A stretch of 31,473 bases of DNA from an uncultured Caryophanales bacterium (GTDB taxonomy: Bacteria > Bacillota_I > Bacilli_A > RF39 > UBA660). A program made the position numbers and the translations under genes. The notes beneath the pieces were generated by a model that worked only from the letters and a program-made list of their open reading frames with translations, was not told where the DNA came from and made no database searches. The DNA lies in contig CAMYXG010000004.1 in NCBI GenBank assembly GCA_947303225.1, positions 1 to 31,473 of the forward strand. The letters are read 5' to 3'. Positions 16,158 through 24,167 of the stretch are shown here, in pieces. The first letter of the stretch is position 1, and each line of letters opens with the position of its first letter.

Positions 16158-16166
16158 TGTTATAAT
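16158..16166 (+). promoter_or_regulatory. Extended -10 promoter of ywiB-argS
   Basis: TGTTATAAT at 16158-16166 is an extended -10 element about 30 bases before the GTG start. No good -35 is visible. Confidence 0.6.
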
Positions 16167-16195
16167 CAAAACATAAATTTAAAGAGGGTGGTACT

Positions 16196-16546
16196 GTGCC
16201 TAAAATGAAGGCCTTAATCAGAATAGAAAATGAGGATACAAAAGAAGAAATAAAAACAACTGCCATTATGCAAGATAATAGATTATTATATAAAGATAAT
16301 CATCAAGCAACAATGACAATAGATTATAAAGAACCGAGAATAATCCGAGAAACAAAAGAATTAAAAATAACTTACCCTTTTAAAAATAATAAAAAGACTA
16401 TAGGAATGATTGAAATAAAAGATACAAATCAAGTTTTAAATATAGAGATTCAGACAAAAAAAATAAAAAGAAATAATAATGATATAGAAATCAAATACAT
16501 AATAGAAAACAAACAATTTATATATCAAGTGGAGGAGATAAAATGA
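16196..16546 (+). CDS. ywiB: DUF1934 (YwiB family) beta-barrel protein
   Basis: The 116-residue protein resembles YwiB/DUF1934, a small lipocalin-like barrel of unknown function. The pattern ALIRIENEDTKEEIKTTA, then NRLLYKDN, the mid-strands TYPFKNNKKTIGMIEI and a C-terminal DIEIKYIIENKQF fit. The assignment rests partly on context: in Bacilli ywiB precedes argS, and here the two overlap by ATGA. GTG 16196 follows GAGGGTGG by four bases; ATG 16205 is the alternative. Confidence 0.72.
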   Translation: MPKMKALIRIENEDTKEEIKTTAIMQDNRLLYKDNHQATMTIDYKEPRIIRETKELKITYPFKNNKKTIGMIEIKDTNQVLNIEIQTKKIKRNNNDIEIKYIIENKQFIYQVEEIK

Positions 16547-18291
16547 GTATATTAAAAGAATTTGAACAAGACGTAAAAAACATGATAAAAAAGGCAGGAT
16601 ATGAATTAGAAAAATTTACATTAGAACCATCTAATAGAAGAGATTTAGGAGAATATCAAATAAATGATGCAATGCAGTTAGCGAAGAGTTATCATCAAAA
16701 CCCAAGAGAAATTGCTGAAAAAATAGTAAAAGAATTAGAAAAAGATGATCGATTTGTAAATATTAATGTTGCTGGACCAGGATTCATTAATGTTAGTTTA
16801 AGCGATGATTATATGAATAGTATTCTAAATCAAATAAATAATGATATCTTTAACAATATTGATAAAAGAGAAAAGAAAAAGATAATTATTGATTATGGCG
16901 GAGCAAATGTTGCGAAAGCACTACACGTTGGTCATTTGAGAAGTGCTAATATTGGAGAAGCATTAAAAAGATTAGCTAATTTACTTGGTTACGATGCACT
17001 AGGAGATGCACATTTAGGAGACTTTGGTAGACCATTAGGATTAGTAATCAAAGAAATAAAAGATATGTATCCAGATTTACCATATTTTGATAAAAACTAT
17101 CAAGGAGATTATAGTGAAGTAGAACTACCTATAACCAATGAAGATTTAGAAAGAATATATCCATTAGCTTCTAATAAAGCAAAAGAAGATGAAGAATATT
17201 TAGAAGAAGCAAGAGAAATAACCGTAAAATTTCAACAATATGAAAGAGGATATTATGATTTATTAAAAAGAATCGTAGAAATTTCCAAAGAAGATATTAA
17301 GAAAACATATGAATCACTAAATGTTCACTTTGAAATATGGAATGGTGAAAGTGATGAAATGAAATATTTCAAAGAACTAAATGAACAATGTGAAAAAACA
17401 AAAGTCTTGACAGATAGTGAAGGAGCAAAAATTATTGAAGTAGCAACAGAAGAAGATAAAGCACCAATGCCACCACTAATGTATATTAAATCAAATGGAT
17501 CCGTTTCATATGATACAACCGATTTAGCAACAATAATAGAAAGAAAAATAAATGTCAATCCAGACGAAATCTGGTACGTAGTAGATGGACGTCAATCACT
17601 TCATTTTGAACAAGTATTCCGTGCTTCTAGAAGAGCTAAATTAGTTGAAGATAATGTTGTACTAGAACATATTGGTTTTGGGACCATGAACGGAAAAGAT
17701 GGAAAACCATTTAAAACAAGAGATGGTGGAGTTATGCCACTAAAAACATTAATTGATTTAGTTTGTGAAGAAACAGAAAAAAGAATAACTTCTGAAGAAA
17801 TTAAGGGTGAAGAAAAGAAAAAAATTGCGAAAACTGTAGCCGTTGCAGCATTAAAATATGCAGATTTATTACCATTTAGAAGTACAGATTATATTTTTGA
17901 AATAGAAAAATTCTCTGATTTAGATGGAAAAACAGGACCATATTTACTATATTCAACGATTCGTATGAAATCATTATTAAAAAAAGCAGAAAATATTGAA
18001 GCAAAAGAAATAACAAAATTGAAAGGATCAACAGAAAGAGATATTGCATTAACAATTCTAAATTTACCAATTACATTAGAAAAAGCAATAGAGACAAAAT
18101 CTTTAAATGAAATAGCAGAGTATCTATATAAATTAACCTCAACATACAATAAATTTTATGCTGAGAATAAGATTATTGGTGAAAAAGATAAAGAATTACA
18201 ATCATCATGGATTGTTCTAACTAATTTAGTTTATAAAGTAAATATCATGTTATTAGAAGTACTTGGAATGAGTGTTCCAGAGAAAATGTAA
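16543..18291 (+). CDS. argS: Arginyl-tRNA synthetase
   Basis: The 582-residue class I synthetase charges tRNA-Arg. The Add1 N-terminal domain (residues 1-110), the HIGH-like motif HVGHLRSANIGEALKRL, the block DAHLGDFGRPLG, DGRQSLHFEQVF and the region GKDGKPFKTRDGGV, which serves in place of KMSKS, are visible, with a C-terminal anticodon-binding domain ending LLEVLGMSVPEKM. Full length. GGAGG precedes the start. No T-box was found upstream. Confidence 0.97.
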   Translation: MSILKEFEQDVKNMIKKAGYELEKFTLEPSNRRDLGEYQINDAMQLAKSYHQNPREIAEKIVKELEKDDRFVNINVAGPGFINVSLSDDYMNSILNQINNDIFNNIDKREKKKIIIDYGGANVAKALHVGHLRSANIGEALKRLANLLGYDALGDAHLGDFGRPLGLVIKEIKDMYPDLPYFDKNYQGDYSEVELPITNEDLERIYPLASNKAKEDEEYLEEAREITVKFQQYERGYYDLLKRIVEISKEDIKKTYESLNVHFEIWNGESDEMKYFKELNEQCEKTKVLTDSEGAKIIEVATEEDKAPMPPLMYIKSNGSVSYDTTDLATIIERKINVNPDEIWYVVDGRQSLHFEQVFRASRRAKLVEDNVVLEHIGFGTMNGKDGKPFKTRDGGVMPLKTLIDLVCEETEKRITSEEIKGEEKKKIAKTVAVAALKYADLLPFRSTDYIFEIEKFSDLDGKTGPYLLYSTIRMKSLLKKAENIEAKEITKLKGSTERDIALTILNLPITLEKAIETKSLNEIAEYLYKLTSTYNKFYAENKIIGEKDKELQSSWIVLTNLVYKVNIMLLEVLGMSVPEKM

Positions 18292-18401
18292 AAAAAGGTT
18301 GCATATAAGAAAGATATATGTTATAAATTTATTGGTATTTTTTCTTACCAAAAAAAATAGAAAAAAGCACATATAATGTATTTGATATAGGAGGGCTAAT
18401 C

Positions 18402-18848
18402 ATGAGTCTAAAATCCATGAAAAAAGAAGAATTAGAACTATTATCGAATAAAGATATTGCGAAGATGATAATCGAAGAAAGTAAAAAAAAGATGAATACA
18501 GCAGATCTATTTAAGAAGATAATAAAATTACTAGATTTACCAGAAACTGTATTTGAAAATAAAATAGCAGACTTTTACACCGCTTTAGCAACAGATAAAA
18601 GATTTATTTTATTAAATAATGGTAAATGGGATCTTCGAAGTAATCATACATCGGATAAAGTGATTAAAATAGCAGACGATGATGATGACGAGGAAGAGGA
18701 AGAAGAGGAAGAAATAACAGATAAGCAAGAAGAAATTGAAGAAGATAGCTATGATGATGACGATGATGACAATTATGATAGTGATACAAACGAAGAAATA
18801 AAAGACTTAGTTGTTATAGACGAAGATGAATTAGAACTAGAAGAATAA
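18402..18848 (+). CDS. rpoE: DNA-directed RNA polymerase delta subunit
   Basis: The 148-residue protein is the Firmicutes delta subunit, which increases recycling and open-complex specificity of RNA polymerase. It has an N-terminal HARE-HTH domain (residues 1-85, with LELLSNKDIAKMIIEES, TADLFKKI and FYTALATDKRFILLNNGKWDLR) and a disordered tail of about 60 residues that is nearly all Asp and Glu. The 5-base-spaced AGGAGGG site precedes ATG. The pyrG gene that usually follows rpoE is absent; prfA is next. A -10-like TATAAT lies at 18372-18377 without a good -35. Confidence 0.93.
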   Translation: MSLKSMKKEELELLSNKDIAKMIIEESKKKMNTADLFKKIIKLLDLPETVFENKIADFYTALATDKRFILLNNGKWDLRSNHTSDKVIKIADDDDDEEEEEEEEITDKQEEIEEDSYDDDDDDNYDSDTNEEIKDLVVIDEDELELEE

Positions 18849-18860
18849 TCTAGTTTTTTT
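18835..18860 (+). terminator. Terminator of rpoE
   Basis: AACTAGA (18835-18841) pairs with TCTAGTT (18849-18855), then a T run to 18860. The rpoE stop codon (18846-18848) is in the loop. Confidence 0.78.
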
Positions 18861-18878
18861 CATAAAAAAAAAGATTTA

Positions 18879-18887
18879 TGATATAAT
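18879..18887 (+). promoter_or_regulatory. Extended -10 promoter of prfA-prmC
   Basis: TGATATAAT at 18879-18887, about 33 bases before the prfA start. It is identical to the elements before tagO (28170) and the CheD-like gene (25168). Confidence 0.65.
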
Positions 18888-18919
18888 AGGACTGAATTAA
18901 AAAGGACGAGGTGAAAAAA

Positions 18920-19978
18920 ATGATAGAAAGACTAGAAGCAACATTACAAAAGTATGAAAGCTTACAAGAAGAATTAACAAAACCAGAAGTACTAAGTGAT
19001 CATCAAAAAATGACAAAATATTCAAAAGAAATGTCCGAACTTGAAGAAACAGTAAATTGCTATAAAAAATATAAAAAGGTGTTACAAAGTATAGAAGATA
19101 CGAAAGAAATGCTTAAAGATCCAGATTTAGGAGAAATGGCAAAAGAAGAATTAAAAACCTTAGAAGAAGAAAAAATACACCTAGATTCAGAATTAGAAGT
19201 ATTATTAATTCCAAAAGATCCAAATGATAGTAAAAATGTTATTATGGAAATAAGAGGGGCAGCAGGAGGAGACGAAGCTAATATTTTTGCTGGTGATTTA
19301 TTTCGAATGTATACTCGTTATGCCGAAAAAAAAGGATTTTCCTATCAAGTTTATAACTCAATAGACGGAACAGCTGGTGGCTTTAGCCAAATAGAATTGA
19401 TAATCAAAGGAAATGGAGCATACTCACTTTTAAAATATGAAAGTGGATCTCATAGAGTACAAAGAGTTCCAGTAACAGAATCCAATGGAAGACTACAAAC
19501 ATCAACCGCAACAGTATTGGTAATGCCAGAAGCAGATGAAGATGTGGAAATTGATATAAATCCTAATGATTTAAGAATTGATATCTATCGTTCTAGTGGA
19601 TGTGGAGGTCAGGGAGTTAATACAACAGATTCTGCTGTAAGAATCACTCATTTACCAACAGGATTAGTTGTTACATGTCAAAATGAAAGAAGTCAGATTC
19701 AAAATAAAGAACAAGCTATGAAAGTACTAAAATCACGTCTATATGAACTACAAGAACAAGAAAAGGCAGAAAAAGAAGGAAATGAAAGAAGAAGTAAAAT
19801 AGGAACAGGAGATCGAGCAGAAAAAATCAGAACTTATAATTATCCACAAAATCGTGTTACAGACCATAGAATTGGATACACTACGAATAGTTTAGATAGA
19901 ATTATGGATGGAGCACTTGATGATTTAATAGATGCTTTAATCCAAGAAGATCAAAAAAGAAAACTACAAGGAGAATAA
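18920..19978 (+). CDS. prfA: Peptide chain release factor 1
   Basis: The 352-residue factor ends translation at UAA and UAG. The peptidyl-hydrolysis loop is SSGCGGQGVNTTDSAVRITH with GGQ; the stop-codon reader is VQRVPVTESNGRLQTST, a PxT-type anticodon motif as in RF1. A long N-terminal coiled coil and the RSKIGTGDRAEKIRTYNYPQ block are typical. ATG 18920 has GAGGTG six bases upstream; GTG 18911 is the longer alternative and would overlap the ribosome site. It is followed at once by prmC, which modifies its GGQ glutamine. Confidence 0.97.
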   Translation: MIERLEATLQKYESLQEELTKPEVLSDHQKMTKYSKEMSELEETVNCYKKYKKVLQSIEDTKEMLKDPDLGEMAKEELKTLEEEKIHLDSELEVLLIPKDPNDSKNVIMEIRGAAGGDEANIFAGDLFRMYTRYAEKKGFSYQVYNSIDGTAGGFSQIELIIKGNGAYSLLKYESGSHRVQRVPVTESNGRLQTSTATVLVMPEADEDVEIDINPNDLRIDIYRSSGCGGQGVNTTDSAVRITHLPTGLVVTCQNERSQIQNKEQAMKVLKSRLYELQEQEKAEKEGNERRSKIGTGDRAEKIRTYNYPQNRVTDHRIGYTTNSLDRIMDGALDDLIDALIQEDQKRKLQGE

Positions 19979-19979
19979 A

Positions 19980-20804
19980 ATGACAATAGAAGATCTATTA
20001 GTATATGGTAAAAGTCATTGTCATTCTGATCATGCCAAAATATTACTAGCAGAAATCTTAGAAAAAAATCCTCTCGAATTATTAAACTATCTAGGAGAAG
20101 AAATATCAAAAGATAAAATAGAATTGTATAAAAAATCAATCTTAGCATTAGAAAATGGAAAACCACTTCAGTATATAATGGGTTTTGTAAATTTTTATGG
20201 AATAAAATACTATATTGATGAAAGAGTACTAATACCTAGATATGAAACAGAAGAACTAGTAGAAAATACAATAAAATTTATTAATACATATTTTTCTTCC
20301 CCCATAGATATCGTTGATTTAGGCTGTGGAAGCGGAGCAATAGGACTTACTCTAGAAAAAAAAATATCCACAAAAACTGTGGATTTAATTGACATTTCAA
20401 AAGAGGCTTTAGAAGTTACTCACAAAAACTGTGAATTATTAAATTCAAAAGCATCAATCATACAAAATAATTTTTTAACAAACATAGAAAAAAAATATGA
20501 TGTTATTATTAGTAATCCACCATACATAAGAGAAGAAGAAGAAATAGAAGAAATTGTAAAGGAAAATGAACCCCATATAGCACTATATGCGGGTAAAGAC
20601 GGCTTGGATTGCTATAGAAGTATTTTAATGGATTGCAAAAAAAATATGAAAGATCATTGTCTGATAGCTTTTGAAATAGGAAAAGATCAGGCACAAGAAG
20701 TAACTTCTCTAGCAAAAAAATACCTTGATCATATTAGAATTGAAGTAAAAAAAGATTTATCTAACAGAGATAGAATGGTATTTATTTTTTATAATTTAGA
20801 ATAA
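19980..20804 (+). CDS. prmC: Release factor glutamine N5-methyltransferase PrmC
   Basis: The 274-residue SAM-dependent enzyme methylates the Gln of the GGQ loop of release factors. N-terminal helical domain (residues 1-80, with PLQYIMGFVNFYG), SAM motif IVDLGCGSGAIGL near residue 108, and the substrate Gln-binding motif NPPYI. The end RVLIPRYETEELVE and KDLSNRDRMV fit the family. It starts one base after prfA with GGAG overlapping its end, so it is translationally coupled to its substrate gene. Confidence 0.96.
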   Translation: MTIEDLLVYGKSHCHSDHAKILLAEILEKNPLELLNYLGEEISKDKIELYKKSILALENGKPLQYIMGFVNFYGIKYYIDERVLIPRYETEELVENTIKFINTYFSSPIDIVDLGCGSGAIGLTLEKKISTKTVDLIDISKEALEVTHKNCELLNSKASIIQNNFLTNIEKKYDVIISNPPYIREEEEIEEIVKENEPHIALYAGKDGLDCYRSILMDCKKNMKDHCLIAFEIGKDQAQEVTSLAKKYLDHIRIEVKKDLSNRDRMVFIFYNLE

Positions 20805-20816
20805 AAATAAAAAAAT

Positions 20817-20849
20817 ATTCTCACTATTCATATGAAAGTGAGGATTTTT
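20817..20849 (+). terminator. Terminator-like hairpin before spoIIR that includes its ribosome site
   Basis: ATTCTCACT (20817-20825) pairs with AGTGAGGAT (20837-20845), 9 bp with one G-U, followed by five T residues. It is placed to end the prfA-prmC transcript. The GTGAGGA of the 3' arm is also the only Shine-Dalgarno for spoIIR (ATG 20852). Confidence 0.75.
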
Positions 20850-20851
20850 AT

Positions 20852-21361
20852 ATGAAAAAAATAATAATAGTTATGGCAATAATCATCATGATATTATCAC
20901 TAAATAAGAAAGAACAAGTAAGAATTCCAAAAGAATCTATCCGTTTTCGAGTAATAGCAAATAGTAATAAAGAATCAGATCAAGAATTAAAGAAAAAAGT
21001 AGTAAAAAATCTATCATCTGAAATAATAGAAATGAAAAATACGAAAAACATTATGGATACGAGGAAATATATAAAAAAGCAATTACCAGTATTCACAGAA
21101 ATTGTGGATAAAACAATAAATCAATATAATAAACAAGAATCTTTCCACATTAATTATGGAAAAAACTATTTTCCAGAAAAAGAATATCAAAATGTCATTT
21201 ATCCATCAGGTGAATATGAATCAGTAGTAATAACAATAGGCGAAGGAAAAGGAGATAATTTCTGGTGTGTATTATTTCCTCCATTATGTTTCATAGAAGA
21301 AGAGTCAAATCCCATTGAGTATAAGTCATTTGTGAAAGAAATTTTAAAAAAGTATTTTTAA
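20852..21361 (+). CDS. spoIIR: Stage II sporulation protein R
   Basis: The 169-residue protein matches SpoIIR, the forespore signal that is secreted towards the mother cell and triggers the membrane protease SpoIIGA to activate pro-SigE. It has a short hydrophobic N-terminus (IIIVMAIIIMILSL), then IPKESIRFRVIANSNKESDQ, YPSGEYESVVITIGEGKGDN and FWCVLFPPLCFIEEE, which are the family signatures. The position between prmC and mntP is the same as in Bacillus. Its ribosome site is inside a terminator-like hairpin. Under SigF in Bacillus; only a weak SigF-like candidate is visible (GTATT at about 20778, GAATAAAAAT at 20799). Confidence 0.93.
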   Translation: MKKIIIVMAIIIMILSLNKKEQVRIPKESIRFRVIANSNKESDQELKKKVVKNLSSEIIEMKNTKNIMDTRKYIKKQLPVFTEIVDKTINQYNKQESFHINYGKNYFPEKEYQNVIYPSGEYESVVITIGEGKGDNFWCVLFPPLCFIEEESNPIEYKSFVKEILKKYF

Positions 21362-21375
21362 TAGGATAAAAGAAT

Positions 21376-21421
21376 AAAATATATAAGGTGATAAAATGAC
21401 CCAAATCCTTATATATTTTTT
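21376..21421 (+). promoter_or_regulatory. Long hairpin enclosing the mntP start codon
   Basis: AAAATATATAAGG (21376-21388) is a perfect 13-bp inverted repeat of 21407-21419, with an 18-base loop holding the mntP ATG (21396), followed by six T residues. The AAGG of the ribosome site is in the 5' arm. It could end spoIIR transcripts, attenuate mntP or hide its start. Confidence 0.65.
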
Positions 21422-21932
21422 AATTGGAATAATACTAAGTATTGATGCATTTTCCCTTACACTTTCAATATCTACAAAAAGTATTAGAAAAAGGGATATG
21501 TCGTTATTGACTATCATGATAGGAATATGTCATTTCATTATGCCAATTATAGGAAATACTTTCGGAAGAATGCTTATAAAACATATTACAATGAATACGA
21601 ATAGTATTTCTGGAATTATATTCTTACTTTTAGCAATGAATTTATTATTTCAAAAAGAAGAAGAAAAAGAAATAAAATCAATGAATATTCTCATGATAAT
21701 ACTTCTTTCAATAACAGTAAGCATAGATAGTATGAATGTAGGGCTAGCAATTGGATTAAAAAAAGAATCTATGATAATTCCTAGTATTATTTTTATGGCA
21801 GTTAGTTCAATATCAACTTGGTTTGGTTTTTTAATAGGAAACAAAATAAAAGAAACATTTCAGTTAAATTCAAAGTATATAGGAATTATCATTTTAATCA
21901 TAGTATCTATGAAATATTTCTTCTCCAGATAA
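21396..21932 (+). CDS. mntP: MntP family manganese efflux protein
   Basis: The 178-residue protein has six predicted membrane helices in two repeats. Each repeat carries the family Asp motif: LSIDAFSLTLSI near residue 16 and SITVSIDSMNVGLAIGL near residue 107. It resembles MntP (YwlD in Bacillus), which exports manganese; the related sporulation protein YtaF is the alternative. It follows spoIIR as in Bacillus, where rpiB is also nearby. No yybP-ykoY riboswitch is present; a 13-bp hairpin surrounds the start instead. Confidence 0.82.
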   Translation: MTQILIYFLIGIILSIDAFSLTLSISTKSIRKRDMSLLTIMIGICHFIMPIIGNTFGRMLIKHITMNTNSISGIIFLLLAMNLLFQKEEEKEIKSMNILMIILLSITVSIDSMNVGLAIGLKKESMIIPSIIFMAVSSISTWFGFLIGNKIKETFQLNSKYIGIIILIIVSMKYFFSR

Positions 21933-21967
21933 TTTACGACAAATAACAATGTTTTTAACGTAAAGAA

Positions 21968-21996
21968 TTGACAAAAAATAAGTATTTTTTTATGAT
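21968..21996 (+). promoter_or_regulatory. SigA promoter of fbaA-murA
   Basis: TTGACA (21968-21973, consensus -35), 17 bases, TATGAT (21991-21996). GGAG follows at 22003-22006 before the ATG at 22015, so the leader is very short. Confidence 0.75.
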
Positions 21997-22014
21997 AATC
22001 TTGGAGTGATGAAG

Positions 22015-22860
22015 ATGTTAGTAAATTTTATCGAAATGTTACAAAAAGCAAAGATGGAACATTACGCAGTTCCACATTTTAATATAAATAATTTAGAGTG
22101 GACAAAGTACATATTAGAAGAATGTCAAAGACTACAAATTCCTGTGATATTAGGTGTAAGTGAAGGAGCTGCAAAATACATGGGAGGATATCATGCTATA
22201 ACAGGAATGGTAAACGGATTAATGAAAGACTTAGAAATAACAATACCTGTATGTTTACATGTAGATCATGGAAGTTCATTTGAAGTATGCAAAAAGGCAA
22301 TTGATGCAGGATTTACTTCAGTAATGATTGATGCATCTAGAAAAGAATTAGAAGAAAACATAAGAATTACGAAAGAAGTTGTAGAATATGCTCATGAAAG
22401 AGGAGTATCTGTAGAGGCAGAAGTAGGCCACATTGGTGGAACAGAAGATAGTATAACCAGTGAAGTAACCAATGCCACATTAGAAGAATGCAAAGAAATT
22501 GTAGAGAAAACAAGAATTGATGCTCTAGCACCAGCTTTAGGAAGTGTTCATGGCTTTTATAAAGGAGAACCTAATTTAGATTTTGAAAGAATGAAACTAA
22601 TAAATGAAACACTTCCTATTCCATTAGTATTACATGGAGGAAGTGGAATTCCAGATAGTCAAATAAAAGAAGCAATCGCATGTGGTACTTCAAAAATTAA
22701 TGTAAATACTGAAGTACAAGTAGCATGGAGTAAAGCAGTAAGAGATTTTTTAAAAACAGATGAAACAGCATATGATCCACGAAAACTAATAGGTAGTGGA
22801 GAAAAAGCATTTAAAGCAAAAATAGAAGAAAAAATTAGATTATTTGGAACAATAAGATAA
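22015..22860 (+). CDS. fbaA: Class II fructose-bisphosphate aldolase
   Basis: The 281-residue zinc-dependent aldolase cleaves fructose-1,6-bisphosphate in glycolysis. It has HYAVPHFNINNLEW, the metal and catalytic motif HVDHGSS (D84, H85), EVGHIGGTED, the glycine-rich phosphate motif LHGGSGIPDSQI and NVNTEVQVAW. I chose ATG 22015 with GGAG eight bases upstream; GTG 22006 and ATG 22009 are in the same frame but too close to that site. murA follows after 15 bases, a combination also seen in Bacillus (fbaA-murAB). Confidence 0.96.
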   Translation: MLVNFIEMLQKAKMEHYAVPHFNINNLEWTKYILEECQRLQIPVILGVSEGAAKYMGGYHAITGMVNGLMKDLEITIPVCLHVDHGSSFEVCKKAIDAGFTSVMIDASRKELEENIRITKEVVEYAHERGVSVEAEVGHIGGTEDSITSEVTNATLEECKEIVEKTRIDALAPALGSVHGFYKGEPNLDFERMKLINETLPIPLVLHGGSGIPDSQIKEAIACGTSKINVNTEVQVAWSKAVRDFLKTDETAYDPRKLIGSGEKAFKAKIEEKIRLFGTIR

Positions 22861-22875
22861 TTCAGGAGGGAAAGT

Positions 22876-24132
22876 ATGAAAATAATAGAGATAGAAGGTG
22901 GACGAGAATTATCCGGAACAATTCGCATCAGTGGAGCAAAAAATGCAACAGTCGCCTTAATCCCAGCAGCAATTTTAACAGATGAAACAGCAACGATATG
23001 TAATATTCCAGAAATTACTGATACAAATGCATTATGTGATATCTTAAAACTATTAAAAGTGGATATGAATCGTTCCACAGAAAGTATTATGATTAACCCA
23101 AAAGGAATAGAGAATACGGAAATAACAGAAGAATTTTCTAAAAAACTACGTGCTTCTTATTATTTTATGGGTGCTTTATTAGGAAAGTATAAAAAAGCAG
23201 TAATGTATTTTCCAGGAGGATGTTCTATCGGAGCAAGACCAATTGATCTTCATTTAAAAGGATTTGAAGCACTAGGAGCCACTGTTAAAAATGAAAAAAA
23301 TAAGTATATTGTTGAAGCAGAAGAATTAAAAGGAGCAAATATATATCTAGATATTGCATCAGTAGGAGCTACAATTAATATTATATTAGCGGCAGTAAAA
23401 GCAAAAGGAACAACAATTATAGATAATGCTGCAAAAGAGCCAGAAATTGTAAATGTAGCAACCTTTTTAAATAACATGGGAGCTAAAATAACAGGAGCAG
23501 GAACATCTACCATAAAAATAATAGGAGTAGATTATCTTCATCAATGCTTTCATGAAGTAATACCGGATAGAATAGAAGCAGGAAGTTATATTATCATGGG
23601 AGCTTTATGTGGACACCCATTAAAAATTGACAATGTGATACCAGAACATATCGATCCACTACTTTCAAAATTAGAAGAAATGGGAGTAAATCTAGAAATA
23701 GGAAACGATTATGTAACAGTATTAGGTTGTAGTAAAAATTTAAAATCAACAAATATTAAAACAGCAGTATATCCAGGGTTTCCAACAGACCTTCAGCAGC
23801 CTTTTACCGTATTATTAACACAAGCAAATGGAATATCAAAAGTAACAGAAACAATTTGGGAAAATCGTTTTATGCATATTCCTTACTTAAAAGATTTAGG
23901 TGCTAATATAGAAGTGAAGAATCAAACTGCAACAGTTATTGGACCAAATCAGTTAAAAGGAACAGAAGTAGTTGCGACAGATTTAAGAGCTGGAGCAGCT
24001 ATGGTAGCTGCAGGATTATTAGCAACAGGAAAAACTACCATAACAAATGCAGAACATATTTTAAGGGGATATGAACAGATAGTCGAAAAATTAACAAATG
24101 TAGGTGCTAAAATAAAAATAAAAGAAATATAA
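22876..24132 (+). CDS. murA: UDP-N-acetylglucosamine 1-carboxyvinyltransferase MurA
   Basis: The 418-residue enzyme makes the first committed peptidoglycan precursor from UDP-GlcNAc and phosphoenolpyruvate. K22-N23 of SGAKNA, the catalytic loop GGCSIGARPIDLHL with C116 (the fosfomycin target), TDLQQPFTVLLTQA and TDLRAGAAMVAAGL are all present. The intact Cys predicts fosfomycin sensitivity of this copy. AGGAGGG precedes ATG. A second murA may exist elsewhere, since Bacilli often have two. Confidence 0.97.
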   Translation: MKIIEIEGGRELSGTIRISGAKNATVALIPAAILTDETATICNIPEITDTNALCDILKLLKVDMNRSTESIMINPKGIENTEITEEFSKKLRASYYFMGALLGKYKKAVMYFPGGCSIGARPIDLHLKGFEALGATVKNEKNKYIVEAEELKGANIYLDIASVGATINIILAAVKAKGTTIIDNAAKEPEIVNVATFLNNMGAKITGAGTSTIKIIGVDYLHQCFHEVIPDRIEAGSYIIMGALCGHPLKIDNVIPEHIDPLLSKLEEMGVNLEIGNDYVTVLGCSKNLKSTNIKTAVYPGFPTDLQQPFTVLLTQANGISKVTETIWENRFMHIPYLKDLGANIEVKNQTATVIGPNQLKGTEVVATDLRAGAAMVAAGLLATGKTTITNAEHILRGYEQIVEKLTNVGAKIKIKEI

Positions 24133-24157
24133 TAAAATAAGTATATTTCTTTTTTTA
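24121..24157 (+). terminator. Terminator of fbaA-murA
   Basis: AAAGAAATATA (24121-24131) pairs with TATATTTCTTT (24142-24152) in an 11-bp stem, then T residues to 24157. The 5' arm encodes the last residues and part of the stop codon of murA. Confidence 0.85.
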
Positions 24158-24167
24158 TGGAGGACAC

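Noticed and set aside
16090..16266. N-terminal extension of the PBP frame to 16266
   Set aside because: It would overlap the divergent ywiB start and promoter, and the residues before Met at 16089 do not look like a PBP; GGAGG precedes 16089.
18331..18350. Hairpin TTGGTA...TACCAA between argS and rpoE
   Set aside because: The stem is short and has no T run after it on either strand, so it was not called a terminator or a T-box.
21362..21395. Manganese riboswitch (yybP-ykoY) upstream of mntP
   Set aside because: The leader is too short and lacks the two coaxial helices; only the simple inverted repeat is present.
22659..23078. 139-residue minus-strand frame over the fbaA-murA junction
   Set aside because: It spans two well-supported plus-strand genes and has no ribosome site.
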